From Diospyros lotus (taxonomy: Eukaryota > Streptophyta > Magnoliopsida > Ericales > Ebenaceae), in contig NC_068339.1 of NCBI RefSeq assembly GCF_014633365.1, forward strand, positions 30,761,316-30,825,315: a stretch of DNA of 64,000 nucleotides, in the 5' to 3' direction. Each line of letters opens with the position of its first letter. Positions within the stretch are counted from its first letter, which is position 1. The position numbers and the translations under genes are program-made. Below are positions 44,649 to 55,458 of the stretch, piece by piece. The notes beneath the pieces are model-generated. The model was not told the DNA's origin and did no database searches. It saw only the letters and a list, made by a program, of their open reading frames with translations.

Positions 44649-47090
44649 TGTTAGTGCCCTAATGTTAGATTTAAATGGCATCTGACATTTATATTTGTGG
44701 GACTAATGATGTAATCCTTGCAATATGTAATAAAGTATGTTTTTATATTTAAGGTCATATCTTCATTCATAGCTCTATAATCCTTAATATGAATGAGTCC
44801 TTAGATTTTCTATTGAAGGTCTTATTCTTAAGTGTTTAGAATATGTGATAATTGACCTTTTTAATAAGGATGTCTTAATGGTTATTCTCAGTTCTTAGAC
44901 TTCTCAAATGAGGACTATGATTAGTCGAGTACGGACTGGAACATGGATACTACATTTGATTAGTATGAGATGCTAATAATAAAGGATAACGAGTCGCATG
45001 CCATAATCCATGAGATGGATATAATATACATGTGGGTAGGTGTTAGTAGAACGCTTACTAAATGTGACACACGTGATAGATCATATGGCTTGGAGGATCT
45101 ATGATCTATCACAGGCTTCAATTGTGTTACTAGTCCTTAGACCAGAAGCAACACAGTTATCTTGTATGTCGATGTCAGGAATTTGCCATTGCTAAGTACC
45201 ATTCGGTTATTGAGTGGGAGATGCACTGCGTGGTTCCTGTGCAGTGGCGTATGGAGATAGGTGATTGCTAATGGGATTCGTCGACCTCCGACGTGAGGTG
45301 AACATCCTATGCGATCAATAGTGATTGTGGTTGTATAAATCCATGGCTAGGGTACACATGATTGAAAAGGTGTTTCTAATATCAGAAGGTGTTTCGATGT
45401 GTCATCTCAATCACACCACACTAGATCTTGGCATAGCTATCGAGTTAGTGAGTTTGATCAATCCATGACTCTCACTCGATCAGGTTGTTAATCGATGGAA
45501 GGATTATAGTACACGGGAATCAGAAGCCCAAATAGGTTCTCAAGAAGTATGACTTCATTACTGGTAGGATCGCCCTGACATAATGCTAGTTGTCACTCAG
45601 GGTCTTTCGAGTTACATCGGGGAAATGGAGAGATCCTCATGTAGACCAAAGTGTTTGGTTGGCGTCAAAGGGTTTGACGTGTCTTAATTGCTACTTAGTG
45701 GTGAACCTAGAAGATCACATGCATATCCAAGTGTAATGGTTAATTAAGTGATGAAAGTTATAATCTTTATTAAGGGTTAATGATTTTTACCAGGATATTA
45801 GTAATGAGAATGGTTCTCATTAGATAATTAATTCTCATATAATATTTTTTATGTATAATAGTTATACACATATTATATTATATTGAGAGAATTAATTTAA
45901 ATTCAATATATGGAAATTAAAAGAGAATTTTCATTCTACATAATATATATGATATATTATATAGAAAAGACAAGAGCACTTCCAATATATAATATATATG
46001 ATATATTATATGGAAAAGAAAATAGCATTTTTATTATTTATATATAATATATATGATATATTATATGAAAAAGAAAATGTCACTTTCAATATATAATATA
46101 TATGATATATTATATGGAAAAAGAAAAGAGCACTTCAAATAATATATTTGATATATTATTGAAAAGAAAATATGCACTTCCATTATATTTAATATATAAT
46201 ATATTTTATTAAAATGGGAAGAGCACTTCAAATAATATATATGATATATTATTGAAAAGAAATATGCACTTCCATTTTATATAATATATAATATATTTTA
46301 TTAAAATGGAAAGAGCACTTGAAATAATATATATGATATATTATTTTAAAAAAAATGCACTTCCATTTTATATAATATATAATATATTTTATTAAAAATG
46401 GAAAGAGCACTTCAATTTATATATGATATATTATTGGAATGGAATGAGCACTTCAAATAATATATATGATATATTATATTAAAAAAATACACTTTCATTA
46501 TATATAATATATGTGATATATTATATTGAAAATAATATGGCCATCTCTTCCTATAAATAGGTGATCATGGAGAAAAATGAAGGTATGAGAAATCATCTGG
46601 CCATAAGCTCCTATCCTTCTCATTCTAGTTGGAATTCTCTTACTCCTTTCTCCCATTTTGCTCTTGATTCCATTGTTGCTAATATAGCAAGTCCAACCTA
46701 ATAGAAAGTCTATTAGTTTTTGGAATCTATTGATCTTTTATCTCCTATTCTTAGCTTGGCTAGCACATAAGCTCAGTTATAGGATTCATTACCTACTTGG
46801 AGCGTGGACTAACTAGACCCATCGTGCTTTCGAGGGACGGTTCGGTCTAACCGGTTATTTGTTTGAAAGTTGTTGGTGTGCAATCGTTACTATTTTGAAG
46901 AAGATTCCAACGTCTATATCGGACTACAAACCACCGTGAGCTATATATGGCATGGTTTAATTTTGTATTGCATATGGTCATGGTAAACCAAGTCTTGCAA
47001 GGTGGTCTTAAACTTATTTCCGCTGCGTTCTTATTTATGTTTTTGAAAATGTTTTAAAAATAATAAAACCCTTGTATCTATACACCAAAA
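44649..47090 (+). repeat. Solo copia-type LTR (about 2442 bp) with long AT dyads, TSD GTTGG
   Basis: It is flanked by GTTGG at 44644-44648 and 47091-47095. It begins TGTTAGTGCCCTAATGTTAG. The right end reads TATACACCAAAA rather than a clean CA, so the last few bases are changed or the boundary is off by three. A TATA box CTATAAATAG lies at 46551-46560. The region 45930-46530 is a chain of palindromic ATATATGATATAT-type units. No ORF is present. Confidence 0.7.
45930..46530. repeat. Chain of AT palindromes separated by GCACTTC spacers
   Basis: Roughly ten repeats of a palindromic core (AATATATATGATATATTAT and variants) alternate with spacers such as AAAGAGCACTTC or AAAATGCACTTCC. Units vary from about 50 to 70 bp. 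On either strand each unit can fold into a hairpin. Confidence 0.75.
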
Positions 47091-47188
47091 GTTGGAGTTT
47101 CCCTTTAACGTCGTGGGCCTTACCCACCTCTCATAACCACTCTTCCTCACCATGCAATGCAATACATAAGAAATGCAATGGCATTTGC

Positions 47189-48699
47189 TGTTAGAAAACA
47201 TGATCTGATCATACGCAGCGGAAAAATATAATCTGATTTTATTGGTATCACGTTTTTCAAATCTTACAGTTTAAATCGAAGACACAAAATGAAAAATTAC
47301 CTCGAAACGAAATCTAATTTCACAGCTGATAACCCGCTTGATATCTCCCACGCGTGAGATGTTGAGTCGGTCTACCCGAAACCATCAAGACTTCAATAGA
47401 CTTAAGAGAAAAAAGGACACAGAAATTTTCTCTAAAATTTTCGTTTTTGATTCAACTGATTGATTCATATGGATTCTAGGTTTAATGTTATATTTATAGA
47501 CAAAAAACGCTAAAACCCTAAGTTCTATTGGACTGGGCTTTAGGTGCTACCAAAAAGCCCAATCCAACTTAATAATTAAATAAATAATCATATTACTTAT
47601 TTAATTATTCTTATTTCTTTAATAAATAATTACACTTATAATTTAGTAATTCCATAATTACTAAATTTGCCCCTTTTTCTTTTAAAACGATTTCTATTGG
47701 GTGGGACTTTCTGGATTCACAATTAAATTGACAACGAGAATTAATCAATTATTAATTCTCGTAAATCATGAGTGACATCTAACAATATGTCCTGATTACC
47801 CAATTTAATGTGAAGCGAAAATATGAACCTTACACTACGGTGCCCTATAACACAGTCCATCTATCATACTATATCCCGACGAGATATGAGATCATGGTCA
47901 GCAGGTCAAATCTCTCGATCTCGTCATATGACCAAATCTAATAATCACACTTGACTAATATGACACAACCTCTACGGAATCCAAATTCCATCATCATATT
48001 ACCTCGGCAAAGGATTTATCGTCAAGTGACCACTGGATCGCATAGGATATCCTCCTCGTATATCTCGAGGTGATAGATTCCATGTCTGATGCGTATACCT
48101 CGTGTGTCACTGAACTAGGCACATAGATACGTATGACTATCCCTGATTATGACAACCATATAATATCACTGATATCCTAATCCACTAATACACAGATATC
48201 CATGTCATCTCAGGTCTAAGGACTAATGCAAATCCGTAGTTAATATTGAATCATTGACCCGTGAGATAAAACCCATGTGATTCAATATTAACAGTCTCGT
48301 TCAGTGAACTCGTTCCTATAACAAGCACCCACTCGTCTTCCTTCTATATCTTATACAGAGTGGTACAAGACCCACCAATCTTGTTTTTCGGTATCTTATA
48401 CCGAACAAGGAGGAAGACGATATGCCAGCCTTTGCGAGTTACTAATTATCCAGGTTAGAAACTCTATGACCAAGAACATATTTATAATATAACGTATTAT
48501 GGATTATCTGTCTCGATTATTCTTAACAATTAAGAATGGTATCCACTCCTTATTATACTAAAGGATATTTGTATGTTTAATCCAAACCAAATTACAATTT
48601 AAATTAAATATAAAACTTGCCATTAAATAGGGTTTAAAGAATTATAAGATCAAGTCCTATTGTATCACTGGAATTGGTCTTAAGGGCTTATATCTAACA
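47189..48699 (-). repeat. Solo copia-type LTR (1511 bp), TSD TTTGC / ATTGC
   Basis: On the minus strand it starts TGTTAGATATAAGCCCTTAA and ends GATCATGTTTTCTAACA. A minus-strand TATA box (TCTATAAATATAAC, about 47488-47501) supports the orientation. The flanks are TTTGC (47184-47188) and ATTGC (48700-48704), one mismatch apart. The interior has no ORF. Confidence 0.8.
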
Positions 48700-49809
48700 A
48701 TTGCAGCATAAACGTGATGTCAAGTCCCCCATAAACCAAGCATCAGACCATGCTATGCCCACATAAGAATACACGCATGCGAAATACTCTAAATGCATAT
48801 GCTTGCCTAAGGTACCCAAACTGGCTTTTAGGCCAACCGAGTCATGCCAATGCTCACACACCCCATCACACAAAAAGTATGTCCCCCCAATTAACGCAAT
48901 CCAAACTCCATGCATCACACAATATCATGATGTGCACAAGTCATGGTGGGAATTCGGCAGTACTAACTCTTCTGGCCTGTCTTTCGCTTATCGTAACAGT
49001 TGATAACTAGAGCCATACATCCAGCCATCAGCTACCACGACCCACGGTCGATAGTCAGTGGCTTTATACCCCTTACCCTTTAATACCCATAGCTATCATT
49101 AACTTATATTCTTTAAACTTAGCATTTCATGAACTTTCCCAGGACTTCTCATGACCTCATCCATTAAGACTTTTAACATAACCATCCATTTTGCAAGGAG
49201 ACACAATTCCTTGCGTATTAACAACGCATCATTCCTTAAGAATTTAAGGGTGGTTCAAAACCCTTGTTTAGAGTATGGGCATGACTCAATTGGACTTTTT
49301 CATTACAAAATAAACCGGACTAAACTGTTCATACTAAAGAAAATTATACGCAGAAGACTCGCAATGAGAACTTACATGTAACCAAAAGAGAGAATAAATT
49401 AGGATAGGCTTAAGAGCTTGCGTAAGGGATCAAGAAACATGAGAAGAGGGTTAGGAGATTGCATAAAAGAAATAAAGAAGTGGAAACTTATATAAAGGAA
49501 ATAAAGGAGTCGAAGCTTGTCTCTTAATAGCGGATTCGACGTTTTCCTTGCTATTTTTGGATGTTTCGACACGAACACCAGTGACGTCCGAAAATTCCAA
49601 CAAGGATGATCCTTGTTTTTGGAAAAACTTCTCCCCCCCCCCCTCTCTCTCTCTCCCCCATTCTTTTTTCCAGAGTTTCCCTATCCAAAATCCTTACAAA
49701 TGCCTCAAATCCTTTCCCAAGAGCCCCCTATTTATAGAATTTCCAAGCAAATCATAAGCTTCCATGTGTCACCATAATTATTTGGGACTAATCATGACTT
49801 CCACGTGTT

Positions 49810-50105
49810 CCAATCCAAATGGTGCCATGTGTCTTATATAATCATTCCTATCAATTTGTTCTTATCAAATGGTGCCAAGTGTCTCATATAATCACTTCTA
49901 TCCATGTGTTCTTATCAAATGGTGCCATGTGTCCCATATAATCATTTCTATCCATGTGTTGTGTTCTTATCAAATGGTGTCATGTGTCCCATATAATCAT
50001 TTCTATCCATGTGTTCTTATCAAATGGTGCCAAGTATCCCATATAATCATTTCTATCCATGCGTTATTATCAAATAGTGCCATGTGTCCCATATAATCAT
50101 TTTGG
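49810..50105. repeat. 50-bp minisatellite in solo LTR C
   Basis: About six copies of a unit reading AAATGGTGCCATGTGTCCCA followed by TATAATCATTTCTATCCATG, spaced 50 to 55 bases. One copy has a five-base gain (TGTTGTGTTC). Reading frames across it are repeat artefacts. Confidence 0.85.
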
Positions 50106-50388
50106 AATTCTATTTGGAATCCAAAGCTAGTTTTAATAAGATTTGAAGTTCAAAGCTAAATTTGAAATCCAAACCTATATTTAATAAGAGTTTGAAATCC
50201 ATTACATTTAGGTCATCGAGCTATCCTTGAATCTCACCAATTCTCAGGCATTTTAGTAAATGACACTTGTTCCCGGGTTCTTTTTTCAAAAATTGCACTT
50301 CCACCCGAGCTTCAAAATTACAATTTTCCCCCTAACTTCCTATGATTCTATTTCCCTGAATATGAAAAATCTCGGGTGTTACACGACC

Positions 50389-50629
50389 CTTCTTAATGTG
50401 GATAGGATCTGCCATTAATAAACATGAGATCTAAGGCAGTCGCGTAGATACCCAACGGGGGTTGCAATGATACCATGGCAGGCTGGCGCTGGGCTAAGGT
50501 TAGGCCAAAGAAAAGGGCCAAGATTAGGCTGAGATTGGGCCTAAGAAGAGGGCCAAGATTAGGCCCAAATGGTCTATAGCTCCCCAAGTCGGATGCTCGA
50601 GTAAGGAGTGTTTGAGCTAGAGAAGGGAA
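50389..50629. other. Older host DNA right of solo LTR C
   Basis: This piece rejoins 35046 across TSD CGACC. It has repeated GGCCAAGATTAGGC text near 50508-50570 and no gene. It leads into a GC-rich tandem array and probably belongs to the same old gypsy (perhaps Tat-like) element. Confidence 0.4.
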
Positions 50630-51825
50630 AGCCTGGGCGATCCTACGTGCCTGTCTGATACGAGGCATGACTTTGGAAGTCGAACTGAGGTAGACTTGAG
50701 GTCCAACATGCCTGCCTGATACAAAGCATGATTTGACAAGGCCGAGGCGGACTCGAAAGTTGGACCGAGGTAGACTCGCGATCCGGCGTGCCTGTCTGAT
50801 ACAAAGCATGACTTTGGAATCGGCCCAAAGTAAACTTGAGGTCCGACATACCTGTTTGATACGAGGCACGACTTGACAGGGCCGAAGCAGACTTAGAAGT
50901 CAGACTGAGGTAGACTCGAGGTCCGGCGTGCTTGTCTGATACAAGGCAAGACTTGACAAGGCCGAGGCGGACTCAAAAGTCGGACTGAGGTAAACTTGAG
51001 GTCCTGCGTGCCTGTCTGATACAAGGCACGACTTGACAGGGCCGAGACAGACTCGAAAGTTGGATCGAAGTAGATTCAAGATCCAGCATGCTTATCTAAT
51101 ACAAGGCACAACTTTGGAATCGAACCGAGGTAAACTCAAGGTCCAACGTGCCTGTTTGATATGAGGCACGACTTGACAGGGCCGAGTCGGACTAGAAAGT
51201 TGGACCAAGGTAGACTCGAGGTCTGGCATGCCTGTCTGATACAAGGCACGACTTGACAGGATCGAGGTAGACTCGAGATCCGACGTGCTTGTCTGATACA
51301 AGGCACGACTTTGGAATCGAATTCAGGTAAACTCGAGGTCCAGCGTGCCTGTCTGATACAAGGCACGGCTTTGGAATTAGACCGAGGTAAACTCGAGGTC
51401 CGGCATACCAGTCTGATACAAGGCACGACTTGACAGGTCCAAGGTAGACTCGAGGTCCGGCGTGCCTGTCTGATATAAGGCACTACTTAACAGGGTCGAG
51501 ACGGACTCGGAAGTCGGATCGAGGTAGACTTAAGGTCCGACGTGCCTATCTAATACAAGGCACAACTTTGGAATCGAATTGAGGTAAACTCGAGGTCTTG
51601 CGTGCTTGTCTGATACGAGGCATGACTTAACAGAGTTGAGGTGAACTCGGAAGTTAGACCGAGGTAAACTTGAGGTCCGGCGTGTCTGTCTGATACAAAG
51701 CATGACTTTACAAGACTGAGGCAAAATTGAAAGTCAGACCGAGGTAGACTCGAGGTTCGGCGTGCTTGTTTAATACAAGGTACGACTTTGGAATCAAACC
51801 GAGGTAAACTTAAGGTCCTAGGCAG
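50630..51825. repeat. Tandem array of 60-bp and 80-bp units (17 copies)
   Basis: The core GCCTGTCTGATACAAGGCAC recurs 17 times with spacing close to 60 or 80 bases. The longer unit has an added block (GACTTGACAGGGCCGAGGCG type); the shorter has GACTTTGGAATCGAACCGAG. Long minus-strand reading frames across it only restate the repeat (CIRQAR, SSLPR) and are not genes. Confidence 0.85.
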
Positions 51826-52039
51826 ACCGCGTCAGTCTGGGTCCTGAGCGTGGCTGGTGGAGGACAAAGATGACTCAAAGCCCTGAGCGAACCGCGTTGG
51901 TCTGGGTCTCAAGTGCGACTGGTGGAGGACCGAGGTGATTCGAAGCCCTGAGCGGACTACGTCAGTCTAAGTCTCGAGCACGGCTAGTGGAGGACCGAGG
52001 TGACTTGAAGCCCTGAGCAGATCGCGTCGGTTTGGGTCC
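51826..52039. repeat. Second tandem array, about 65-bp units (three copies)
   Basis: Units start near 51838, 51903 and 51968 with GGGTCCTGAGCGTGGCTGG-type text and GACCGAGGTGA. A fourth unit is cut at GGGTCC by the LTR that starts at 52040. Confidence 0.75.
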
Positions 52040-53449
52040 TGATGTGTGATTTTATGCACAATTAATTCGGGCAAGTGCACCTTAGTCAAATATGCAGATA
52101 GTGATAAAAAGATGTCGATCCCACAAGGACTAGATCACAATACCAAAATAATTTTAATTAGCCTAAGCTGAATTAATTAATTAATTGGATAAATAAAAAG
52201 AAGAATAAATAGAAAACTGAATTCGTTGTGAGAAAAATTAATTAATAAATGCACTAGGGATTAGATTTCATTTAATCTGGGTTATATAATTATTTATTCA
52301 ATCCAATTCAAAACCATAAATACTTTTACAGTATTTTATAATTATTTGCATGTGATGATGGATTTCCCTCAATTAATTAATAAGGTTTCTCAAGTCATAT
52401 TAATCCTTTATTAATTCAATTTCACTGTCAGATTTCTGAGCAGATATCAACGAAATAAATAAGCATTAAGTTTTTTTGAAAACCTCTAATCTCGGAAGAG
52501 GATTTGACTCACTAAGCTTCCTCGATTCCCACACATGAGCTAATCATCTTTCGATCTCATAGTCAAGCATGTGATTTATATTGCCTATAGATCTAATTTA
52601 TAATAATCCTTTAGTCAGTCATGTATAAATCATTGAATCATTAAAAGGTGGCCAATTTTTTAAAACATTAAACGCAACAATATAAATTCCTCACGTAAAT
52701 AATAATCGGTTTTGAATCGAACCAAATAAATACTCACATAATTTCAGAATTAAAATCCATCCAAACCCTAGTTAAAATAAATTAACTAGACATTATTAAC
52801 ATAAAAATAAAAACAAAAAATTGAAGAAACAGGGAGGCTCCCTATCCTAGTGCGACTGCGCTCAATTCTTGTGTGTCCGCGACTTCAATTCCTTCCCAAT
52901 CTCCAATTGCTTCTTCACTGTGCGCGGCCTTCTCTTTAATTTGCTATGCGCTGCAGGAAGCCTCCTTCCGTTTCAATCTCCAAAATCCCCTCTCAATTCA
53001 ATAAATAATATATATATATATATATATATATAGGATGTGCACGGTGCCTTAGCTTGAGTCCCATTCCCCTTTTTACTTTTTTCAATATTGCATTATATAT
53101 ATATATGTGTAGCGCATGTGCCATGCCAAAACTCCCCCACATTCACGCCACTGCCACCAATATATAGACATATTATATATATTTTTTATAATAATATTAT
53201 ATATATAAATAATAAAAGATAATATATAATATAATATAAATATAAATAGTATAACGTCGTATATAATATAATATACAATATTTAATATATTATAACTTTA
53301 ATTATATTATAATATTAATTATTTAATTTCCTTTACCGAGTTTCTACAAAAAGATATTAAAATAATATAAAATCCATATAAACACACATTTATGTAAAAA
53401 AATTAATACAAGGTTAAGATAAAAATATATATACAATTAAGTCCTATCA
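52040..53449 (-). repeat. LTR of an Athila/Tat-like gypsy element (about 1410 bp)
   Basis: On the minus strand it starts TGATAGGACTTAATTG (53449) and ends AAAATCACACATCA (52040), with text like GATCGACATC and GGTGCACTTGCCCGA near its end, common in plant gypsy LTRs. Just before its start, the minus strand reads GCTTGAGGACAAGTAAAAGG and TTAAGTGTGAGG, the usual 3' untranslated and polypurine region. An (AT)n run lies at 53007-53031. No partner LTR is in the window, so this is the 3' end of a truncated copy. Confidence 0.65.
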
Positions 53450-53870
53450 AATAGCCTCACACTTAACCTTTTACTTGTCCTCAAGCAAAGTAGAGAAGAA
53501 ACATAAAATAAACATTTAATTGTTATGCTAGGCCAAAATCAAGAATTCCAATAACATATCAACGCATAATTAATTACAAAATTGGTTACCATCCATATTA
53601 TCTTATCAACTCTAAATCCAAAAGTATTAATTGAAAGAATTAGTCATGCAAAATCATCACTTTTGATGCCATGCATACTTCAAAATTAATTCATGAAACA
53701 TTGCAACTAACACAATTAAATCATGCAATATTTTTCTTGCAATCACTTCTGTTGTTACCAAAATACAACATTCTATTTTTAATTGAGGAGAGACATAAGA
53801 GTCTTGGGAGTCGTGCCTTCACTGATGAGAATCTTTGACGAGTAATTGGATCTGGTAGAGGTCCAGATCT
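53450..53870 (-). other. 3' untranslated remnant of the truncated gypsy element
   Basis: It contains the polypurine-type region at 53450-53500 (minus strand) and AT-rich DNA to about 53760, then a change to GC-rich sequence. No ORF. GGTCC at 53860-53864 matches the bases before 52040, but the sequence next to it does not end like an element, so this is not called a TSD. Confidence 0.45.
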
Positions 53871-54390
53871 GGTGATCTTACAGAGTTGAGGGTCTGGTAA
53901 ATCTGGTGGGCTGATGATCAGGTGGCCCAAGATGAACGAGTGACCTGAGGATGACGAGTGGCCTCGGATGAACGAGTGACCTGAGAATGACGAGTGGCCT
54001 CGGATGACGAGTGACCTGAGGGTGACGGGTGGTCGTGACCGAGTGACCTGAGGGCGACGAGTGGCCTCGGATGAACGAGTGACCTGAGGATGACGAGTGG
54101 CCTCGGATGACGAGTGCCCTTGATGACCGAGGGGCTTTGGTGACCGAGTGGCCTGAGGGTGACGAGTGGCCTAGGAGTGACCTGAGGGCGACGAGTGGCC
54201 TTGGTGACCGAGTGCCTTTGGCGACGAGTGGCCGTGACCGAGTGCCTTTGGTGACGAGTGGCCGTGACCGAGTGACCTGAGGGCGACGAGTGGCCGTGAC
54301 CAAGTGACCTGAGGGCGACGAGTGGCCTTGGTGACCGAGTTCCTTTGGTGACGAGTGGCCGTGACCGAGTGGCATACAAAACGAGAGCAC
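53871..54390. repeat. GC-rich array of GACCGAGTGACCTGAGG units
   Basis: About 15 copies of units of roughly 25-35 bases built from GACCGAGTGACCTGAGGGC and GACGAGTGGCC. The ACTCGGTCA / TGACCGAGT core also occurs in the LTR to the right (54650-54830 and 55255-55295). Minus-strand frames of 160-170 aa only repeat RSLVH/RPLVTLR-like text and are not genes. Confidence 0.8.
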
Positions 54391-54518
54391 TGTTAGGACG
54401 CGGGTGGGGGTCCTCGCGCAAACCCTTCGATGCTTAAGTCAAGATCTCGAGAGAAAATGAGAAAAGTATACTTTGATTACTCAAAATTGCGTACCTCGGA
54501 GTGAAAGTGGGGTCTCAC

Positions 54519-54526
54519 ATTTATAG
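54519..54526 (-). promoter_or_regulatory. Minus-strand TATA box of the Tat LTR
   Basis: CTATAAAT on the minus strand, about 130 bases before the LTR end, is in the expected place for transcription of the retroelement RNA. Confidence 0.6.
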
Positions 54527-55114
54527 TGGAGGAGAGAGAAAGGCCTCGCGGTTTTCTCGGCAGAAATCTCGCAGCCCATTACGAAAATTTTGCAATGCTA
54601 ATGGTCTGGCAAGAGAGGGGGGATTCAGCTGGATTGACAATCTCGAAGGGTCACTCGATCATGCCGAGTGACTTCCACTCGGTTAAGCCGAGTTTGGGGA
54701 GGGATCACTCGGTATGACCGAGTGACCCTCTCCACTCGGTCATGCCAAGTGGGCCCCTACTCAGTTGGGCCGAGTGAGGGGGAAACCACTCGGCAACCGA
54801 GTGGTCTTAACCACTCGGCCCAGCCGAGTGGGCTCCCACCCAGCCTGGCCGAGCGGGTCTTCCTTGGCCATTGACTTTGATTTATCTCCTATTGGGGCCC
54901 ATACTTGATCATAGATCCATTTCTCCCTCCCGGGTACATCAATTGCTCCCTGTTTTTTCAGCCGAGGAGTCGGGTAAAAGAGCATACGATCCCTGGAAAT
55001 ATTGGCGTCGTTTTTGCCGCATTTTGCTTATCTCTCGGGAGATCATTTTTGCGCATTTGCTCTTCATTTTCTGTATTTGCTCCACAGCTTTCGACTTTTT
55101 TGCCTTTTGAGCTC

Positions 55115-55124
55115 CTATAAATAG
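55115..55124 (+). promoter_or_regulatory. Plus-strand TATA box for the antisense gene
   Basis: CTATAAATAG in GC-moderate LTR sequence lies 335 bases before the ATG at 55459. It points away from the LTR sense direction and is well placed to drive the antisense gene. Confidence 0.6.
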
Positions 55125-55269
55125 GGCTTCCGCTCTTCATTTAATTCTCACAAGGATCAGCCGAGGTGCTCCAAAACTCAAATTCTCTCAGGTCTCGGTG
55201 CATTTTCTGGGTCACGTCTTCATTTTCAGCATTTGGGGGAGCTCCCACTGGGCCACTCGGTCATAACCG

Positions 55270-55291
55270 CCACTCGGTCATGACCGAGTGG
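55270..55291. repeat. 22-bp perfect palindrome in the Tat LTR
   Basis: The core CACTCGGTCATGACCGAGTG (55271-55290), extended by one C and one G, is its own reverse complement. Half-sites ACTCGGTCAT or TGACCGAGT recur at 54650-54830 and throughout the array at 53871-54390. Confidence 0.85.
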
Positions 55292-55458
55292 TCCTGGTGC
55301 CCCAATGCCCTTAAACGGCTTGAAATGCTTATCTCGGCCTTCGGTTGCTCCTTCTTTGCCTTGTACTGATTTTCTTTGTGTTTATGTGCAGGTACTTTGC
55401 TCGTTGTGATCGTCCGCTTTTCCTAACGTAACAAGGTAACGGCTTTGAACCTTTTAAC

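Larger units (their letters stand above)
35047..50383 (-). repeat. Solo gypsy LTR (LTR C), split by a copia element and two solo LTRs, TSD CGACC
   Basis: The ends are TGTAATGCCCCC (35047) and CTCGGGTGTTACA (50383), flanked by CGACC at 35042-35046 and 50384-50388. A minus-strand TATA box (rc of CTATTTATAG, near 49729-49738) and the minus-strand start TGTAACACCCGAG set the orientation. Its own pieces are 35047-35134, 43886-44648, 47096-47188 and 48705-50383. They contain AT-rich non-coding DNA, a pyrimidine run (49629-49660) and a 50-bp minisatellite (49810-50105). No coding signal was seen. Confidence 0.82.
54391..55433 (-). repeat. 3' LTR of the Tat element (about 1043 bp)
   Basis: The plus-strand left end is TGTTAGGACGCGGG and the right end TCCTAACGTAACA, so both ends give TG...CA, with the right limit uncertain by about 5 bases. 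A minus-strand TATA box (54519-54526) followed by GGTACGCAATTTTGAG and TTGACTTAAGCATCG is typical of Tat LTRs and sets the orientation. It contains inverted ACTCGGTCAT/ATGACCGAGT motifs and a plus-strand TATA box (55115-55124). Confidence 0.72.

Noticed and set aside
50393..51724. Minus-strand frames of 60-160 aa
   Set aside because: They translate the 60/80-bp array and repeat the same peptide; no start context or homology.
52035..53864. GGTCC pair as a target site duplication
   Set aside because: The right copy is not next to a recognisable element end, and five bases can match by chance. Kept only as a question.
53878..54421. Two overlapping minus-strand frames of about 170 aa
   Set aside because: They are translations of the GACCGAGTGACC array in two phases.
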